A stretch of DNA of 64,000 nucleotides, taken from positions 434,001-498,000 of the forward strand of contig JAMAHW010000006.1 of the NCBI GenBank assembly GCA_023627715.1. The letters are read 5' to 3'. Position 1 is the first letter of the stretch; the number at the start of each line of letters is the position of its first letter. This stretch comes from Periconia sp. R9002 (lineage: Eukaryota > Ascomycota > Dothideomycetes > Pleosporales > Periconiaceae). Positions 1-10,488 of the stretch are shown one piece after another. The translations under genes and the position numbers were made by a program. The notes beneath the pieces were generated by a model that saw nothing but the letters and a program-made list of their open reading frames with translations, ran no database searches and was not told where the DNA came from.

Positions 1-3000
1 CCTGTTGAGGTTTGAGCGGGCTCTTGGACGCGTGGCGCGGTTGCTTTGAGTTTCTGCGACAATTCGGGTGTCTGCTGCTTTTTGGTGGCGGGTTTTGAGG
101 AAGGTAACTCTCGTGCGCTCCAAGTGGGATTTGTCTCCGTTTGGCTGTCAAAAAGAGAAGCATAGCGCTCTTTTTGCTTCATCATGCTCTCCTCGAAGGC
201 TTTCTTCTGGGGGCTTGAACGAGTGGTAGTCCTCCGCGTAGTGAAACTCCTGGTTGGCTCTGTAACTTCTGTAATATCGCCTAGGGTACGATCTTGCATG
301 TCATAAGCATCGACATAGCCATTTGCCTCGGTTCGAATGTTCCGAAGACTGGAATCCGTCACGTTATTCATGTCATCGTGGAGTTGGCGTTGATCAGATA
401 GACCAGAGAACGTGTCGTCTACGACAGTATGGAAAGGAGAACTTGGAGCAAGAGGAAGTGTAGACTCCTCAAAAGCTACCTGGCTGTGCTCTGATGAAGA
501 AACGTGAACCTCGTTTCGAAGAGGACTGCTACGGACAGGAGATGAAGGAAACACTGCAAAACGAGGAGGTGCCTCTAGAAAAGGGTTTGCTTTGCGAGCA
601 GACGGGGCATTGGAATTGGTAACGGGAGGCGATGAATCTGGAAGCAAACTCTCGCCTTCATTCATGAGGAGCGACAGATCTAGCTTTTCGGCTGATCGTT
701 TGCTATGGTTGTTTGGTGGTGCTTTTCGAAAAAACATGCCAGTGTCATCGCTGGCGTCGCTTGAACCTTCTTCGACATGATCATGTTCTTCAACTACGGT
801 CGCCTTATTTTTGCCTTTATCTGTCGGTGGAGGTTCAGCTTCGGCAGCTTCCTCGCTCTCATCGCTGTAGTTGAAGTTGTTCGAGCTCTTGCGACGCCAT
901 GTTTTGGGTAGTTTCGCCCTGGGAGGTTTGACTGATCCATCCTGGACAAAAGGATCGAGATTGGCTGCTCTTGATGATTGAACAGCTTCGTCGGCCCAGA
1001 CATCACCATCGTCCATATCCACATCCTCATCAGCTTCTACCAAAATATTCGATCCACGCAGTACATCTCCACGCTCATTGCTCACAGTGAGCATTCGTCC
1101 ACTCGCGGGCGCAGGCGCATTAACGGGCGGCGTATCGACTTTCCAACTCATTTCGTCCTCACTTCGGGCTGGGCTGATGGATGGGCTAGGTAGGTGGGAA
1201 TCAGTGGCGCTGAGGGTGGGATACCGAACCTCAGCAGTTTCGGTAACGGCATCGACCGGCGGCGCCTGGTTTCCATTTTCATTTTCCTCAGGTGTAAGTA
1301 GACGCGATTGATGTTCCTTTGTTTGAGGGACATCCAGCCTTGTTGCAGTCTTTTCTTTGCTTAGAGTGCTCGAAGTGGACGGCGATCCTTTGTTCGACGC
1401 ATTCTCCTTAGCTAGTTGTTCGCCTAATCGAAGTCCTGCCCTAAGCTCTTTTCGAGTGCGATCACTGAAACCCCGGAAAAGATCGTCAAGCTCACTGAGT
1501 CGCTCTGCAGCCTTTGAAGGTACAGCCTCAGGTGTTACGCGACTAGGGTCCAGCACACCTTGGAGAGCAACGCCCGCTTTAACAACTCGCCCAATCTTAG
1601 GCGTTTCAGCTTCGAAGGGAGATGGGCGCGAGGCCTCTATCGGAGGTGGGTTTGAAGGCGTGGTTTCATCCATTACAGGCGTTTTATGTCGGGAAAGTGG
1701 AGGGCGAGGTGAGGGAACTTTTGACACTGCAGGCACACTGAGATGCGTGGGAGCTGATGAAGATACTGCGACATGGTCCGATGACTGGGTGCTGGCGGAC
1801 GGAATCGTAAGGTTTTCACGATTTTGGACGGCCACGTTTGATGTCGTCGGTGTTTGACCAGATGGTCCATATGCTGGACTTGTTAAACCTCCACTACTTG
1901 GCAATGAATCAACCGAGATCATGCTGAAATTCTCGCTCTCTACGATAGTGGTGTCATCAGGCCCTCTTGTAACGCCTTCGTCAAAGGCAAACCCAGTTAC
2001 ATCTTGCAACTCATCATCCAAGTCGGACTCATTCGTGTTTGGTGCTACTGTCGGTATTATATTTTCTTGTTGGGACACCTGGTAAGAAGTCGAGTGCTCC
2101 CGAGGCGCATTACCGGCCGGGGCATCTTCATCTGATTCGGAGGGGGTGTTGATATCGGATTGGCCATCTGAATCTTCGTCGGAAGATATTTCGACCAAAA
2201 CTTTGCCTTTGGGTGCGGGCGTATTCTTACGCGCGCGAAGCCTTTGTGAGAGTTCTGTCTGTGGTGGCGTGAAATGCATCCTTTCCTCCAACTCGTAGTC
2301 CGCTAATCCGAGAATGCCAAAGCCTGGCGGATAGACAGCTTTATCGGTAGCATCTTTGCGTCTTGACTGCGGCGTAGGAACTGTAGTCTCTATCACGGGA
2401 ATCGCCGTCTGTGCTGGCACAGGCGTTGATGTACTCTTATCCACTTCGGTATCTACCACTACACTAGTATCGTCAGATTTGGTGGATGGTTGGAGGCTTT
2501 TCCTGGGGCGCCCTCTCTTCTTTTTTGGGCTTGGGTCCTCTTCGGGCATTGAGGTAGTTGTAAAATTCAAATCTTGGCTGATCTGGTCCAAAGTCTCCTC
2601 TTCGGACGGCAGGAGACTCTTCCTCGGGCGCCCCCTGCGCTTCTTGGGTATCGAAGCGGTACTTTCTTCCGCAACACTTGACCCTGATGCGCCGTCCCGC
2701 GATTTAGATAGTGGCTTAGGTGTTTTCCTGACTGGTGTCCCACTCCTCTTTGCTTTCGCGCTCGACGCGTCCGACTTTCGCGGTCTTCCTCGGCGTTTGA
2801 CTGGTGATGATGTATCTGCATCCTTGAGTGGGACTGTTGTCGTCTGTGTACGGGTTACATGTTGGACAGTTGGTGAGCTCGCGTTTTCGTCGCCAACATC
2901 CGGCTCAGCCTGTACTGTGACCTTGATGCGCCACGGGCTTGCGCCTGTACCTCGCGGTGTGTTTAGCACCATTGATTTGGAGGGAGAAGAAATCTCGAAC

Positions 3001-3194
3001 TCGCCCATGCTCTGTCCGCGATTTTGTTTGCTCGGAGAGCTCGATGCCAGCGGTTGTTTGGTAGTGCGCGTTGCAGTACGGCGGGCATACGGTGTGTTTT
3101 CATTGATGGAACGCGACAGCGGGTCGGGCGACGAGTCGCCAGAGTCGGGATCGAAGACATCGTCGTATATGGCGGAATTCGAGCGCGACGCCAT
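1..3194 (-). CDS. AT-hook DNA-binding protein, C-terminus cut by window edge
   Basis: An open frame runs without a stop from the ATG at 3194 down to base 1, so at least 1064 residues are coded and the C-terminus lies outside the window. It has three AT-hooks (core RRGRPRKS, RRGRPRKS and KRGRPRKS) near residues 133, 190 and 228, which bind the minor groove of AT-rich DNA. The N-terminus is rich in SP and SSP motifs. The remainder is acidic, serine/proline-rich and apparently disordered, with no enzyme domain visible. It is probably a nuclear chromatin-associated protein of the ascomycete 'AT DNA binding protein' type; the precise role is unknown. No intron is needed in the visible part. It is divergent from yen1, with 250 bp between the two start codons. 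The open frames on the opposite strand here are shadows. Confidence 0.82.
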   Translation of the reverse strand, partial: MASRSNSAIYDDVFDPDSGDSSPDPLSRSINENTPYARRTATRTTKQPLASSSPSKQNRGQSMGEFEISSPSKSMVLNTPRGTGASPWRIKVTVQAEPDVGDENASSPTVQHVTRTQTTTVPLKDADTSSPVKRRGRPRKSDASSAKAKRSGTPVRKTPKPLSKSRDGASGSSVAEESTASIPKKRRGRPRKSLLPSEEETLDQISQDLNFTTTSMPEEDPSPKKKRGRPRKSLQPSTKSDDTSVVVDTEVDKSTSTPVPAQTAIPVIETTVPTPQSRRKDATDKAVYPPGFGILGLADYELEERMHFTPPQTELSQRLRARKNTPAPKGKVLVEISSDEDSDGQSDINTPSESDEDAPAGNAPREHSTSYQVSQQENIIPTVAPNTNESDLDDELQDVTGFAFDEGVTRGPDDTTIVESENFSMISVDSLPSSGGLTSPAYGPSGQTPTTSNVAVQNRENLTIPSASTQSSDHVAVSSSAPTHLSVPAVSKVPSPRPPLSRHKTPVMDETTPSNPPPIEASRPSPFEAETPKIGRVVKAGVALQGVLDPSRVTPEAVPSKAAERLSELDDLFRGFSDRTRKELRAGLRLGEQLAKENASNKGSPSTSSTLSKEKTATRLDVPQTKEHQSRLLTPEENENGNQAPPVDAVTETAEVRYPTLSATDSHLPSPSISPARSEDEMSWKVDTPPVNAPAPASGRMLTVSNERGDVLRGSNILVEADEDVDMDDGDVWADEAVQSSRAANLDPFVQDGSVKPPRAKLPKTWRRKSSNNFNYSDESEEAAEAEPPPTDKGKNKATVVEEHDHVEEGSSDASDDTGMFFRKAPPNNHSKRSAEKLDLSLLMNEGESLLPDSSPPVTNSNAPSARKANPFLEAPPRFAVFPSSPVRSSPLRNEVHVSSSEHSQVAFEESTLPLAPSSPFHTVVDDTFSGLSDQRQLHDDMNNVTDSSLRNIRTEANGYVDAYDMQDRTLGDITEVTEPTRSFTTRRTTTRSSPQKKAFEESMMKQKERYASLFDSQTETNPTWSARELPSSKPATKKQQTPELSQKLKATAPRVQEPAQTST

Positions 3195-3444
3195 GGTGCG
3201 GTCACTTGCGAATTGCGACGGGATGGGGAGTGCGTAGGAATGCGGAGTAGCTGTGTTGCTAGCAAGTGCTAGGTGGGATGGTTACCTTGTGTTGCGGCCC
3301 GTGTTCCTTCCGTCGCCCTAGCAACAAAGCATCACCAGGTGGCAGCCTCCAACTCCGATCCCTCACTCAACGAACAAAGGACCGCAGCAATCTCAATACT
3401 CTTGTTGTTGGGTGAAGGCTGGTGTCGAGTATGATTGCGCAGCT
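3195..3444. promoter_or_regulatory. Shared upstream region between AT-hook gene and yen1
   Basis: This 250-bp head-to-head interval separates the two start codons and must contain both core promoters. I see no clear TATA box in it. Shared regulation is inference from layout only. Confidence 0.4.
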
Positions 3445-6332
3445 ATGGGCATTCATGGGTAAGGCGACTCATCTTTTCGTTTGTCACAATAGTTACTGAC
3501 TGTTTCAGAATCTACAAAGAAATCGGTTCAGGCCGGCGCATAGCACTATCCAAACTCGCCGTCGAGAAGTTCGAAGAGACAGGCCGGCCCTTTCGCATTG
3601 CTATAGACGTATCCATATGGTTGTTTCAAATACAGGCCAGCAAAGGCGGCACCAATCCTGCTCTGCGCACCTTTTACTACCGACTTCTTCGCCTGATCTC
3701 TCTCTCTATCCATCCCATCTTTGTATTCGACGGACCCAACAAGCCACCCTTTAAGCGCAACAAACGCACCGGTGCCAATGTCGCATCCATACCCGAATTC
3801 TTAGCAAAACAGCTCTTGAAGCAATTTGGATTTCCAATACATTTGGCGCCTGGAGAAGCCGAGGCAGAATGCGCGCTGCTACAGCGCGAGGGCGTCGTGG
3901 ACGCTGTTTTGAGTGAGGATGTGGACACATTGATGTTTGGAAGTGGTGTTACAATACGCAACTGGTCACCAGAGCAAAAGACCGGAAAGACCCCGACGCA
4001 TGTCAATGTATACGATGCCGTAGAGACAAAAAATGGACCGGCTGGACTGGATCGCGAAGGCATGATATTGATTGCCTTGATGAGTGGAGGCGACTACGTA
4101 CCTGAGGGCATACCGGGCTGTGGCCCAAAGACAGCATGCGAGGCTGCAAGAGCAGGTTTTGGGAAGGATCTGTGCAAGATCGCTAAAAACGATACCAAGG
4201 CATTCGATGACTGGAGAGATCGTTTGCAGTACGAGTTGCGCACGAATGAAAGCAAACTCTTCGCCCGGAAGAGGCCGAGTTTGAAGATCCCAGATGACTT
4301 TCCACGAAGAGACATTCTTGGATATTACACTCACCCCGCCATCTCCTCCCAGGCAGGTCTCAAGAAATTGAAGGACTCTATCAAGTGGGATCAAGACTTG
4401 GACTTTCCCGGGCTCCGCAGCTTTGCCCATGACGCATTCGACTGGGTCAAGCTGGAAGGTGCAAAGCATTTCATTCGAAGCCTGGCGCCGTCATTGCTTG
4501 TACGGCATTTACGAATGAGGGGTGAACATAATGAGAGATTCCCTACTAATGATGTCAAGGCTATCGAGGAAGATGAGGCACTCTTGGTCAAAGGTATACA
4601 TGGGAAACGACAACATGTCGTTACAGATAGCACAACAGAGATACGCGTCAGCTTCACTCCTATTCATCTCGTCAGAATCGATCTGAGTATAGAGGAACCG
4701 GATGAGGATCTGGATGCTCTACGCCAAGGCTCAGAAGCCCCAGAAGCAGACATTGACGATGAAGTTCCTCTAGAACTCGATGACGACGATGCTCCTAAAA
4801 AGCGTGGACCAACTAAATTCGACCCACATAAACCAGCACGAGTCTGGGTTCTCGAGACATACGTCAAAGTCGGAGTCCCGCTTAAATTGCAAGATTGGGA
4901 AGCGGGACAGCAGAAACCACAAAAGACGAAACGCACGGCTTCAACGAATGATGCAAACAAAGCAGCGCCTAGGACTCGTGCAACCAGAGCCACCAAACCC
5001 GGTGGTAGCACATCGCAGGCTACCATCGAGCGGTTTGCCAAGGTCACGAAGCCCGGTACAAAACTATCACGAGCTCTCGCGAAAGTACAGAATGAGCCTT
5101 CGGGGCTGTTAAATACTGTATCACCGCCGAAAAAGACATTTGTAGACCTCCTGTCCTCCTCACCACCCCCACCAACTCAAGATGTTCGACCCCCATCGAA
5201 AGAAACGTCACTTTCACCACCCCAGGAAGACTTATCGTCCACCTCGACTAAGAGAGGACGGGGGCCAATACAACGCGCGCAGACTCTCCCCTCAAATCTC
5301 GCTACCAACTCACAACGACCAAGTACACCACCCCTAGACGTGATAGAGACGCTAGACCTCGTAGACTCCCCAGCCTTACCATTACCATTCCAGCTGCCCA
5401 CGAAGAAGCCCAAAACCAACGTATCGAGAAAAGGTCCAATGAAGCGTGCCGAATCTTTCACAGCCTCTGCAAAAAAGACCAAGCAATCCACATTGGACAC
5501 ATGGCAACGTACTACTGGAGTTGTACCGAGTGAGACACCAGCCACCCCAAAACGAGCATCACCTCCCTTTCAGATCTCGGAAGAAGGAATTGACACTCTA
5601 GACCTTACACTCTCCTCCCCATTAACCCGTCCTTCTCCCCCAAAGACAACAGTCACACAACAACCACGACCCAACAATTCGCGTCGGACAATAAGAGACG
5701 TCTTCGCTCCTCGCCCCCCACTCGTCTCCATTTCATCAAATGCTTCACATACTCCTTCGACCTCTTCTTCCTCTTCCACTACAAACCGACAACCACACCC
5801 AAAACCAAGACCCTCCGCCAAACGCCCGTCCCCCACAGCCCCGAGCCCAATCCGCCGAACCTCCCCTCGCCTCGCGCAAAAAACGAACGCCCCTTCGCCG
5901 GAGATAGAATCGTTGGACCTAACAGAACCTTCTCCTCGGCCTGCTCGACGAAAACACATATCCTCATCACACGTACCACCACCATCGCTACCACCGTCGA
6001 GGACAGCAACTAATATCCCCACTAAACCATCAACCACAGAACCGATATTATCCCTCTCCCTTTCTCCCTCCCCACCCCTTACACCTCGCCGCTCCCCCCG
6101 CCTGTCTACCCCCGCTTCCCCACCAGTACAAGCCGCGTGGAAAGCGCAGGCGAAGAAGAAACGCGCGGTCGTGCTGAGGAAGAGTTTGGCGGGCGCGTGG
6201 ACGTTTGAGGATATTGAAGGAAGCAGTCCGCCTACTGGAGACGGCGTCAAAGATAGGGTGATCGACAAGGAGAAGGAGAGGGCGAGGCGGAAGTGGAGGG
6301 AGAGTGAGATTGAGGTTCTGGATCTTTCTTAG
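3445..6332 (+). CDS. yen1: Holliday-junction resolvase Yen1/GEN1 (XPG/Rad2 family)
   Basis: Structure-selective nuclease of the Rad2/XPG family that cuts Holliday junctions and flaps in late mitosis. Exons are 3445-3458 and 3509-6332 (945 aa). The 14-nt first exon is decisive: ATG GGC ATT CAT GG joined to A ATC gives the family-typical start MGIHGIYKEIG, and the 50-nt intron has GTAAGG and TTTCAG ends. The catalytic acids are all visible: D38, D79 (FVFDG), E121 and E123 (GEAEAEC), D142 and D144 (EDVDT), and D200 (SGGDY) followed by the helix-two-turn-helix. The order XPG-N, XPG-I, H2TH and then a central domain fits Yen1/GEN1 rather than FEN1, since no PCNA box follows the core. Residues from about 480 form a disordered basic tail rich in SP/TP, consistent with CDK control as in yeast Yen1. 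The tail carries repeated I-x-x-L-D-L motifs. Confidence 0.9.
5129..6332 (+). repeat. Repeated I-x-x-L-D-L motifs in Yen1 tail
   Basis: The disordered tail contains IETLDLV (about residue 615, nt 5340), IDTLDLT (about 699, nt 5590), IESLDLT (about 804, nt 5900) and the terminal IEVLDLS (about 938, nt 6310). A related VDLLSSSP lies near residue 549. Most are followed by S/T and acidic or SP residues. The shape resembles SUMO-interacting motifs (hydrophobic-x-hydrophobic with D and S/T flanks); that function is inference. Confidence 0.6.
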
Positions 6333-6706
6333 GTTCGAAAGGAGAAAGTGGATGGATGGATGGATGGATGGCGTTGCTGTTCTTGTTTTGTTGTTCTATA
6401 CCCGGGCAGGTTTATGGGTTTTGCATGTGCATGGTGGGAGTTTGTGTGTAGGCATAGGTTGACGGTACGAGTGACGATTATGACGAGCATCAGATAAACA
6501 ATACGAATATTACAAAACATGTAACTTGTGCCTTGTTTGACTTTGAATGGAATGAATGATCCATGAAATGAGTAGAACGCAATGTGGGTCACCGTATAGT
6601 AGGCGTGTCTCATTTCATATCTATGGTATCTTAACGTTATCCGCCGAAGCTCCTCACCATCAACTCGTCGCATTGCCGAATAAAACGAACATCATCGCTC
6701 ATCCCC
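6333..6706. other. Convergent intergenic interval
   Basis: This 374-bp gap lies between the 3' ends of yen1 and the small acidic gene. Apart from the GGAT microsatellite, only short AT-rich stretches compatible with 3' processing are seen. Confidence 0.6.
6350..6371. repeat. (GGAT)n microsatellite in yen1 3' flank
   Basis: About five and a half tandem copies of GGAT begin 18 bases after the yen1 stop codon. A simple tetranucleotide repeat, likely length-variable between isolates. Confidence 0.85.
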
Positions 6707-7099
6707 TCAAACTACAACCACGCCCTCCTCCTTGGCCTTCCCCTTATCACCCGCACCTTCATCTTCCTTTCCCTTAGAAGGCTCAACCTCATCCTCCTCA
6801 AGATCGACCTTCCCCACAATCTCAGCCTCATCGTTCGCAGCAGCCGCAGACAAAGCACTTCCGCCTTCAGCCTCATCACCATCACTGTCGCTACTGCTAT
6901 CGTCGATGCCTTCGAACATCCTGGCGAACCGCTCGTGACCTTCCTTGACCTCACGCTCCTGCGCCTCTTCGTCACCCTCGAGATCGACTTCTTGATCGCG
7001 AGTCGACTCGAGTTCGGCTTTGCGCTGCGCGAGACGTAGCGCGAATTGACGACGTGCACGGGATGGTGGGATCTGCAGGGGCGCAGGGGCGCTTGGGGT
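6707..7099 (-). CDS. Small acidic protein, C-terminal exon(s)
   Basis: Not recognised. The supportable part is an exon from 7099 (after the acceptor TTGCAACAG) to the stop at 6707. It codes about 130 residues: a proline-rich start, an arginine/alanine-rich segment with the look of an amphipathic helix (RARRQFALRLAQRKAELE, ending near nt 7006), then a very acidic tail with an S/D run and a final lysine-rich stretch ending in VVVV. A preceding 18-nt exon coding EYVIVE around 7316-7333 (acceptor TTTGTAG, donor GTTAGA) would join in phase, but I could not fix the start codon. The composition suggests a nuclear or nucleolar protein; that is inference. It lies downstream of, and on the same strand as, the SAPS gene and is separated from it by the SAPS stop at 7551, so it is probably an independent gene. 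Confidence 0.5.
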   Translation of the reverse strand, partial: TPSAPAPLQIPPSRARRQFALRLAQRKAELESTRDQEVDLEGDEEAQEREVKEGHERFARMFEGIDDSSSDSDGDEAEGGSALSAAAANDEAEIVGKVDLEEDEVEPSKGKEDEGAGDKGKAKEEGVVVV

Positions 7100-7550
7100 C
7101 TGTTGCAATGGGGAGTCAGCAAGATGTTCTCTCGTGGGTTGTCTGAGATAGAACGAGGATGAGCGATGGACAAGGGAGATAGAGCGGAGATGGAAAGGGG
7201 GAAGGAGACATGGGTACAGCAAGGGCAGCCGGGATAGACCTTTTCATCCAAGCAAGCTCAAAGGAGCAGGGACGACTCAGACAAAGCAAGAAGGGATGAT
7301 GAATCCCGTCTAACCTCCACAATAACGTATTCCTACAAATGGGAGTCATACATCCGAGGAAAGGATGCGGATGTATGTACATGAGGACGATGATGAAAAG
7401 GTCATTCCCGCCATACCGTACATAATGCTCAAAACATGAACGTTGAATTCAGATCGTCGTCGACAAAGCAAACCAACACCACCCTTGCAAGAAGAAATGA
7501 GAGATGAAAACGCACCAACGCGCAGACAGTGTAGTGTCGGGATCGGTGTT
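7100..7550. other. Gap holding probable upstream exons of the acidic gene
   Basis: The region between the SAPS stop and the acidic exon should contain the promoter and first exon(s) of the acidic protein. The candidate 18-nt exon at about 7316-7333 is the only piece I can propose. Other open frames here lack coding character. Confidence 0.3.
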
Positions 7551-10488
7551 TTATCGATAGTCCATCTCAACATCTTCAAATGAGAGTTCACCCACTTGTT
7601 CCGAGTCACTCACTGGAGTTTGCCGCTCGCGTTCGCCGTCACCTTCGTCCATCTCTTCGTCCTCCTCATCACTCGAGTTGGTGAAACCACTCAAGAGGCT
7701 GCCTCCGCTAAATGTGTATCCCCCGCCTGAGTCTGGGTTCGTTAGTTCCATGCTGTCGAGCGGAATATTGCCGCTGTTGGCATTTGCAAGCGAGGAGCCA
7801 CTGTCGGCATTGAAGCCTGACGCAGCATTCACGGCGTTAAGTACTGCCTGTCGAGGACCTACGCTCATGTCGGGACGAACGCCACCAAGGATGGCATTGT
7901 CACGCTCTCGCGTCTCGGCCAGAGTCTGTTCGACATAGTCTATCCAGGCAGAATCCATAACCTTTTCCAACACAGTTCTCGAGAGAAGCTCTGCCGGATG
8001 CCTCTCGGTGAATTTGAGCACCTCTTCTGCGATCAATGTGAGGTGTCCCATGTAGCCAAGGCGCATATGCGTCTCCTGCTGGGCCTTGTCACTCGCTTGC
8101 TGGCCTTCGATAATTCGCTCGGTGATGCGGCCAGTCTCGAAAAGATCAATTGCCAGACTGCGGTTATAGCCACGCTCCATCTGGCCATTGAAAACTTGTT
8201 GTACAACATCGTATACAACGTTGTGAAGGAAGTTGTTCCACGGGAAACGGAAGAAGAAATCCTTCATCTCTGTGAGTGGCGACGTGGAAGACACATTGAA
8301 GTGGACTTACTAGTATGGTCGGAACGACCTTGTTTTCTACAAACTGCATTTTCAAGAGATCGCCAACGACAGGGGAACCGTCAATGTCAACTTCGAATTG
8401 CGGCGCATACTGGCCCTCAACACCTCCAAATAACACAGACCGTGCACTGCTGCTCTCGTCAATGGGTGTGACCTCTGATCCCTCGCTATCGGTGACGCCG
8501 GCTGTAAATTGCGAGCTATCGTCCGCTTTGGGTGTCTTGGCTTCATCACTGTCTCGTGATTTGCCGAAAAACAATGGCGCAGGTTTGTCTTCGGGGTGTG
8601 GTGATAGGGGGGCTGGCTCTACGGAATCAGGGTCGGCTTTGCTAAGCTGTTGAGTTAATAGAGACGGAGGCTTGTGTTTCTCCTCGTCCGCCTTATTGTC
8701 ACGCTCGCCCATTACAGTATCTGTATCCAGACCTAAGCCCCCAACCTTTGCAGATAATCCTGCAGAAGTGGGTGATTCTGCATCATCCTCAGCCTTGCCC
8801 TGTGCAGTAGCTCCCGGTGAAGCGGCATCCTTTGCTGGCGATAGAGGTTCATCTACGAATTCGCCTTCTTCATTCTTCTCCGCAGGTGACTGCTTAGGTG
8901 TGGCTTTGGGTGAGCGTTCTAATGGCTCACCGATCTTTTCTGTATCAGTGATCGTCTTCGTGTCGTCAGAGACGGCTTCGGATGCAGTGACCTTCTCGAA
9001 ATCGTCTTCTGAATTGTTCTGAATCTCCAGCCGCCGGACCTCTTCAGGCGATTCGCTCGAAGGCGCGCGAGCATGATGGAAACCATGACTGTCCACGCTC
9101 GTAGAGAAATCGTTTGCGTTGTTCTCCTTTGCAGTGAGCTTGCCTTCGGCTTTGAGTCTTTCGCGTTCCGCGTCTCTTCGTTTGACCTCGGCTTCGCTGC
9201 CGCGCTCGTTGAGTAATGCCATGTTGCTGCAGTGCAGAAGTTCGGCCATGAGCTCACATGTCTTGAATCGATCGAATCCAAGAGGCTCGATCTTCTCGCC
9301 AAACGCAGTCTTGAGCTCTCGTTTTCTGGATGTAGTAGACCCGTCCTTGTTGGACACTGTCTGGCGAGTGCTATGAACCAACTCCATAAATTTAGGTATG
9401 TGTTCAGCAAACTGTCGTAGAAGAGTCCCCAGATATATGGGGTCCGTGGTTTTGGGCACCGGTCCAACCTGGTTCTCCAAGTCGTAATCGGAGTTGTTCT
9501 TCCGAATGACTTCAATAATGATACCAACGCTGACAGTGAGTGGATTGCCGCCATGTAACATGTAGCCGATCATTTGTTTGATGCACGGTTCCGACACGAG
9601 TTGCCGAGTCAGCTCATTGGGTCCAATCACTTGTGTATCTTGGGTGGTAGCGTTGGCGGATATGGTAATAATAGCTTTAAGGAAATCACCAGCGGACGTC
9701 TGATGGTATGACGGTTGGTCGGGCGCCAGGTACGAGACGAGCTGGGGAATAAGGTCCTGCGATTGGAGCCACTGCGTGCCGTTAATACATGCATTCATCT
9801 AAGACCGAGAACAACCCACATCAACAATGCCCTGGCCCCCTTCGCTCTTCTCTAGGCTGATCATCTTGAGGAGCAGGTCCATGATCATTGGACAGTCGAC
9901 ATGCTGCATAATATCGGCGACAACGTTGTCAATCGATTTGAAGAACTGAAGCATCTCCTCCATCTTGCGGTCAAGAAGCGACTCGTTCACCTTGGAGAAA
10001 TAGCCGGCTTGTACGGGGTCCAGAGGGGCGGGCTGCTTGATGTAACCCCAAAACTGACGCAAGCTGTCCTGGTTCTCCAGCAGTGCCTCTGAGATGGACC
10101 AGACCTCGGAAGAAAGAATCTCACACGCGACATAGGCATACTTTATGCGCTGCTTCTCCTCCTTGCTTTCCTCGCCATCTCCCGATTCCGACCTCACGGA
10201 CGTAGATCTGGCTCGTACTCGACCGAAGAAGCCCTCCTTGGCCTTGTTGGACTCGGTGGTGGTGTCCTCGTCGGGCGACGACTGGGAGTGCTGTGGTGCT
10301 ATCACATAGCGCAAAAGACGCTCCAGTACCTTGTCATCGCGAAGATACTCGATCAGCTTCGAGTTTTGCTGCTTCAGTTCCTGAATGAGGTCTGACTCGT
10401 CTAGGAGCTCCTCGACGGTGACGTCGGGCTTGTCGAGGATGCTGTCCAGCGACGACAGCTGCGCATACCCGCCGAACCGCCAGAACAT
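7551..10488 (-). CDS. sap190: SAPS-domain Sit4/PP6 phosphatase-associated protein
   Basis: Regulatory subunit of the Sit4/PP6-type protein phosphatase (S. cerevisiae Sap155/185/190, S. pombe Ekc1), acting in cell-cycle entry and TOR-linked signalling. Exons are 10488-9820, 9771-8311 and 8267-7551 (948 aa). The start MFWRFGGYAQ and the segment GIVD|WLQSQDLIPQ across intron 1 are characteristic of the family. Intron 1 is 48 nt with GTGGGT, TATTAAC and ACGCAG. Intron 2 is 43 nt; it starts GTAAGT and must end at GAG (CACAGAG) to keep VVPTIL|MKDFFFRFPWNNFLHNVVYDVV in frame, because using the upstream CACAG shifts phase. The helical SAPS core spans roughly residues 1-420 and resumes after a long acidic, SP-rich insertion (about 450-690). 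The tail is acidic and serine-rich. Confidence 0.88.

Noticed and set aside
2356..3237. 293-codon open frame on the plus strand
   Set aside because: It overlaps the minus-strand AT-hook gene, whose frame has better motifs (three AT-hooks) and continuous coding over 3.2 kb.
5570..6268. 232-codon minus-strand frame inside yen1
   Set aside because: A shadow of the proline/serine-rich Yen1 tail; composition is glycine/valine/arginine as expected for an antisense reading.
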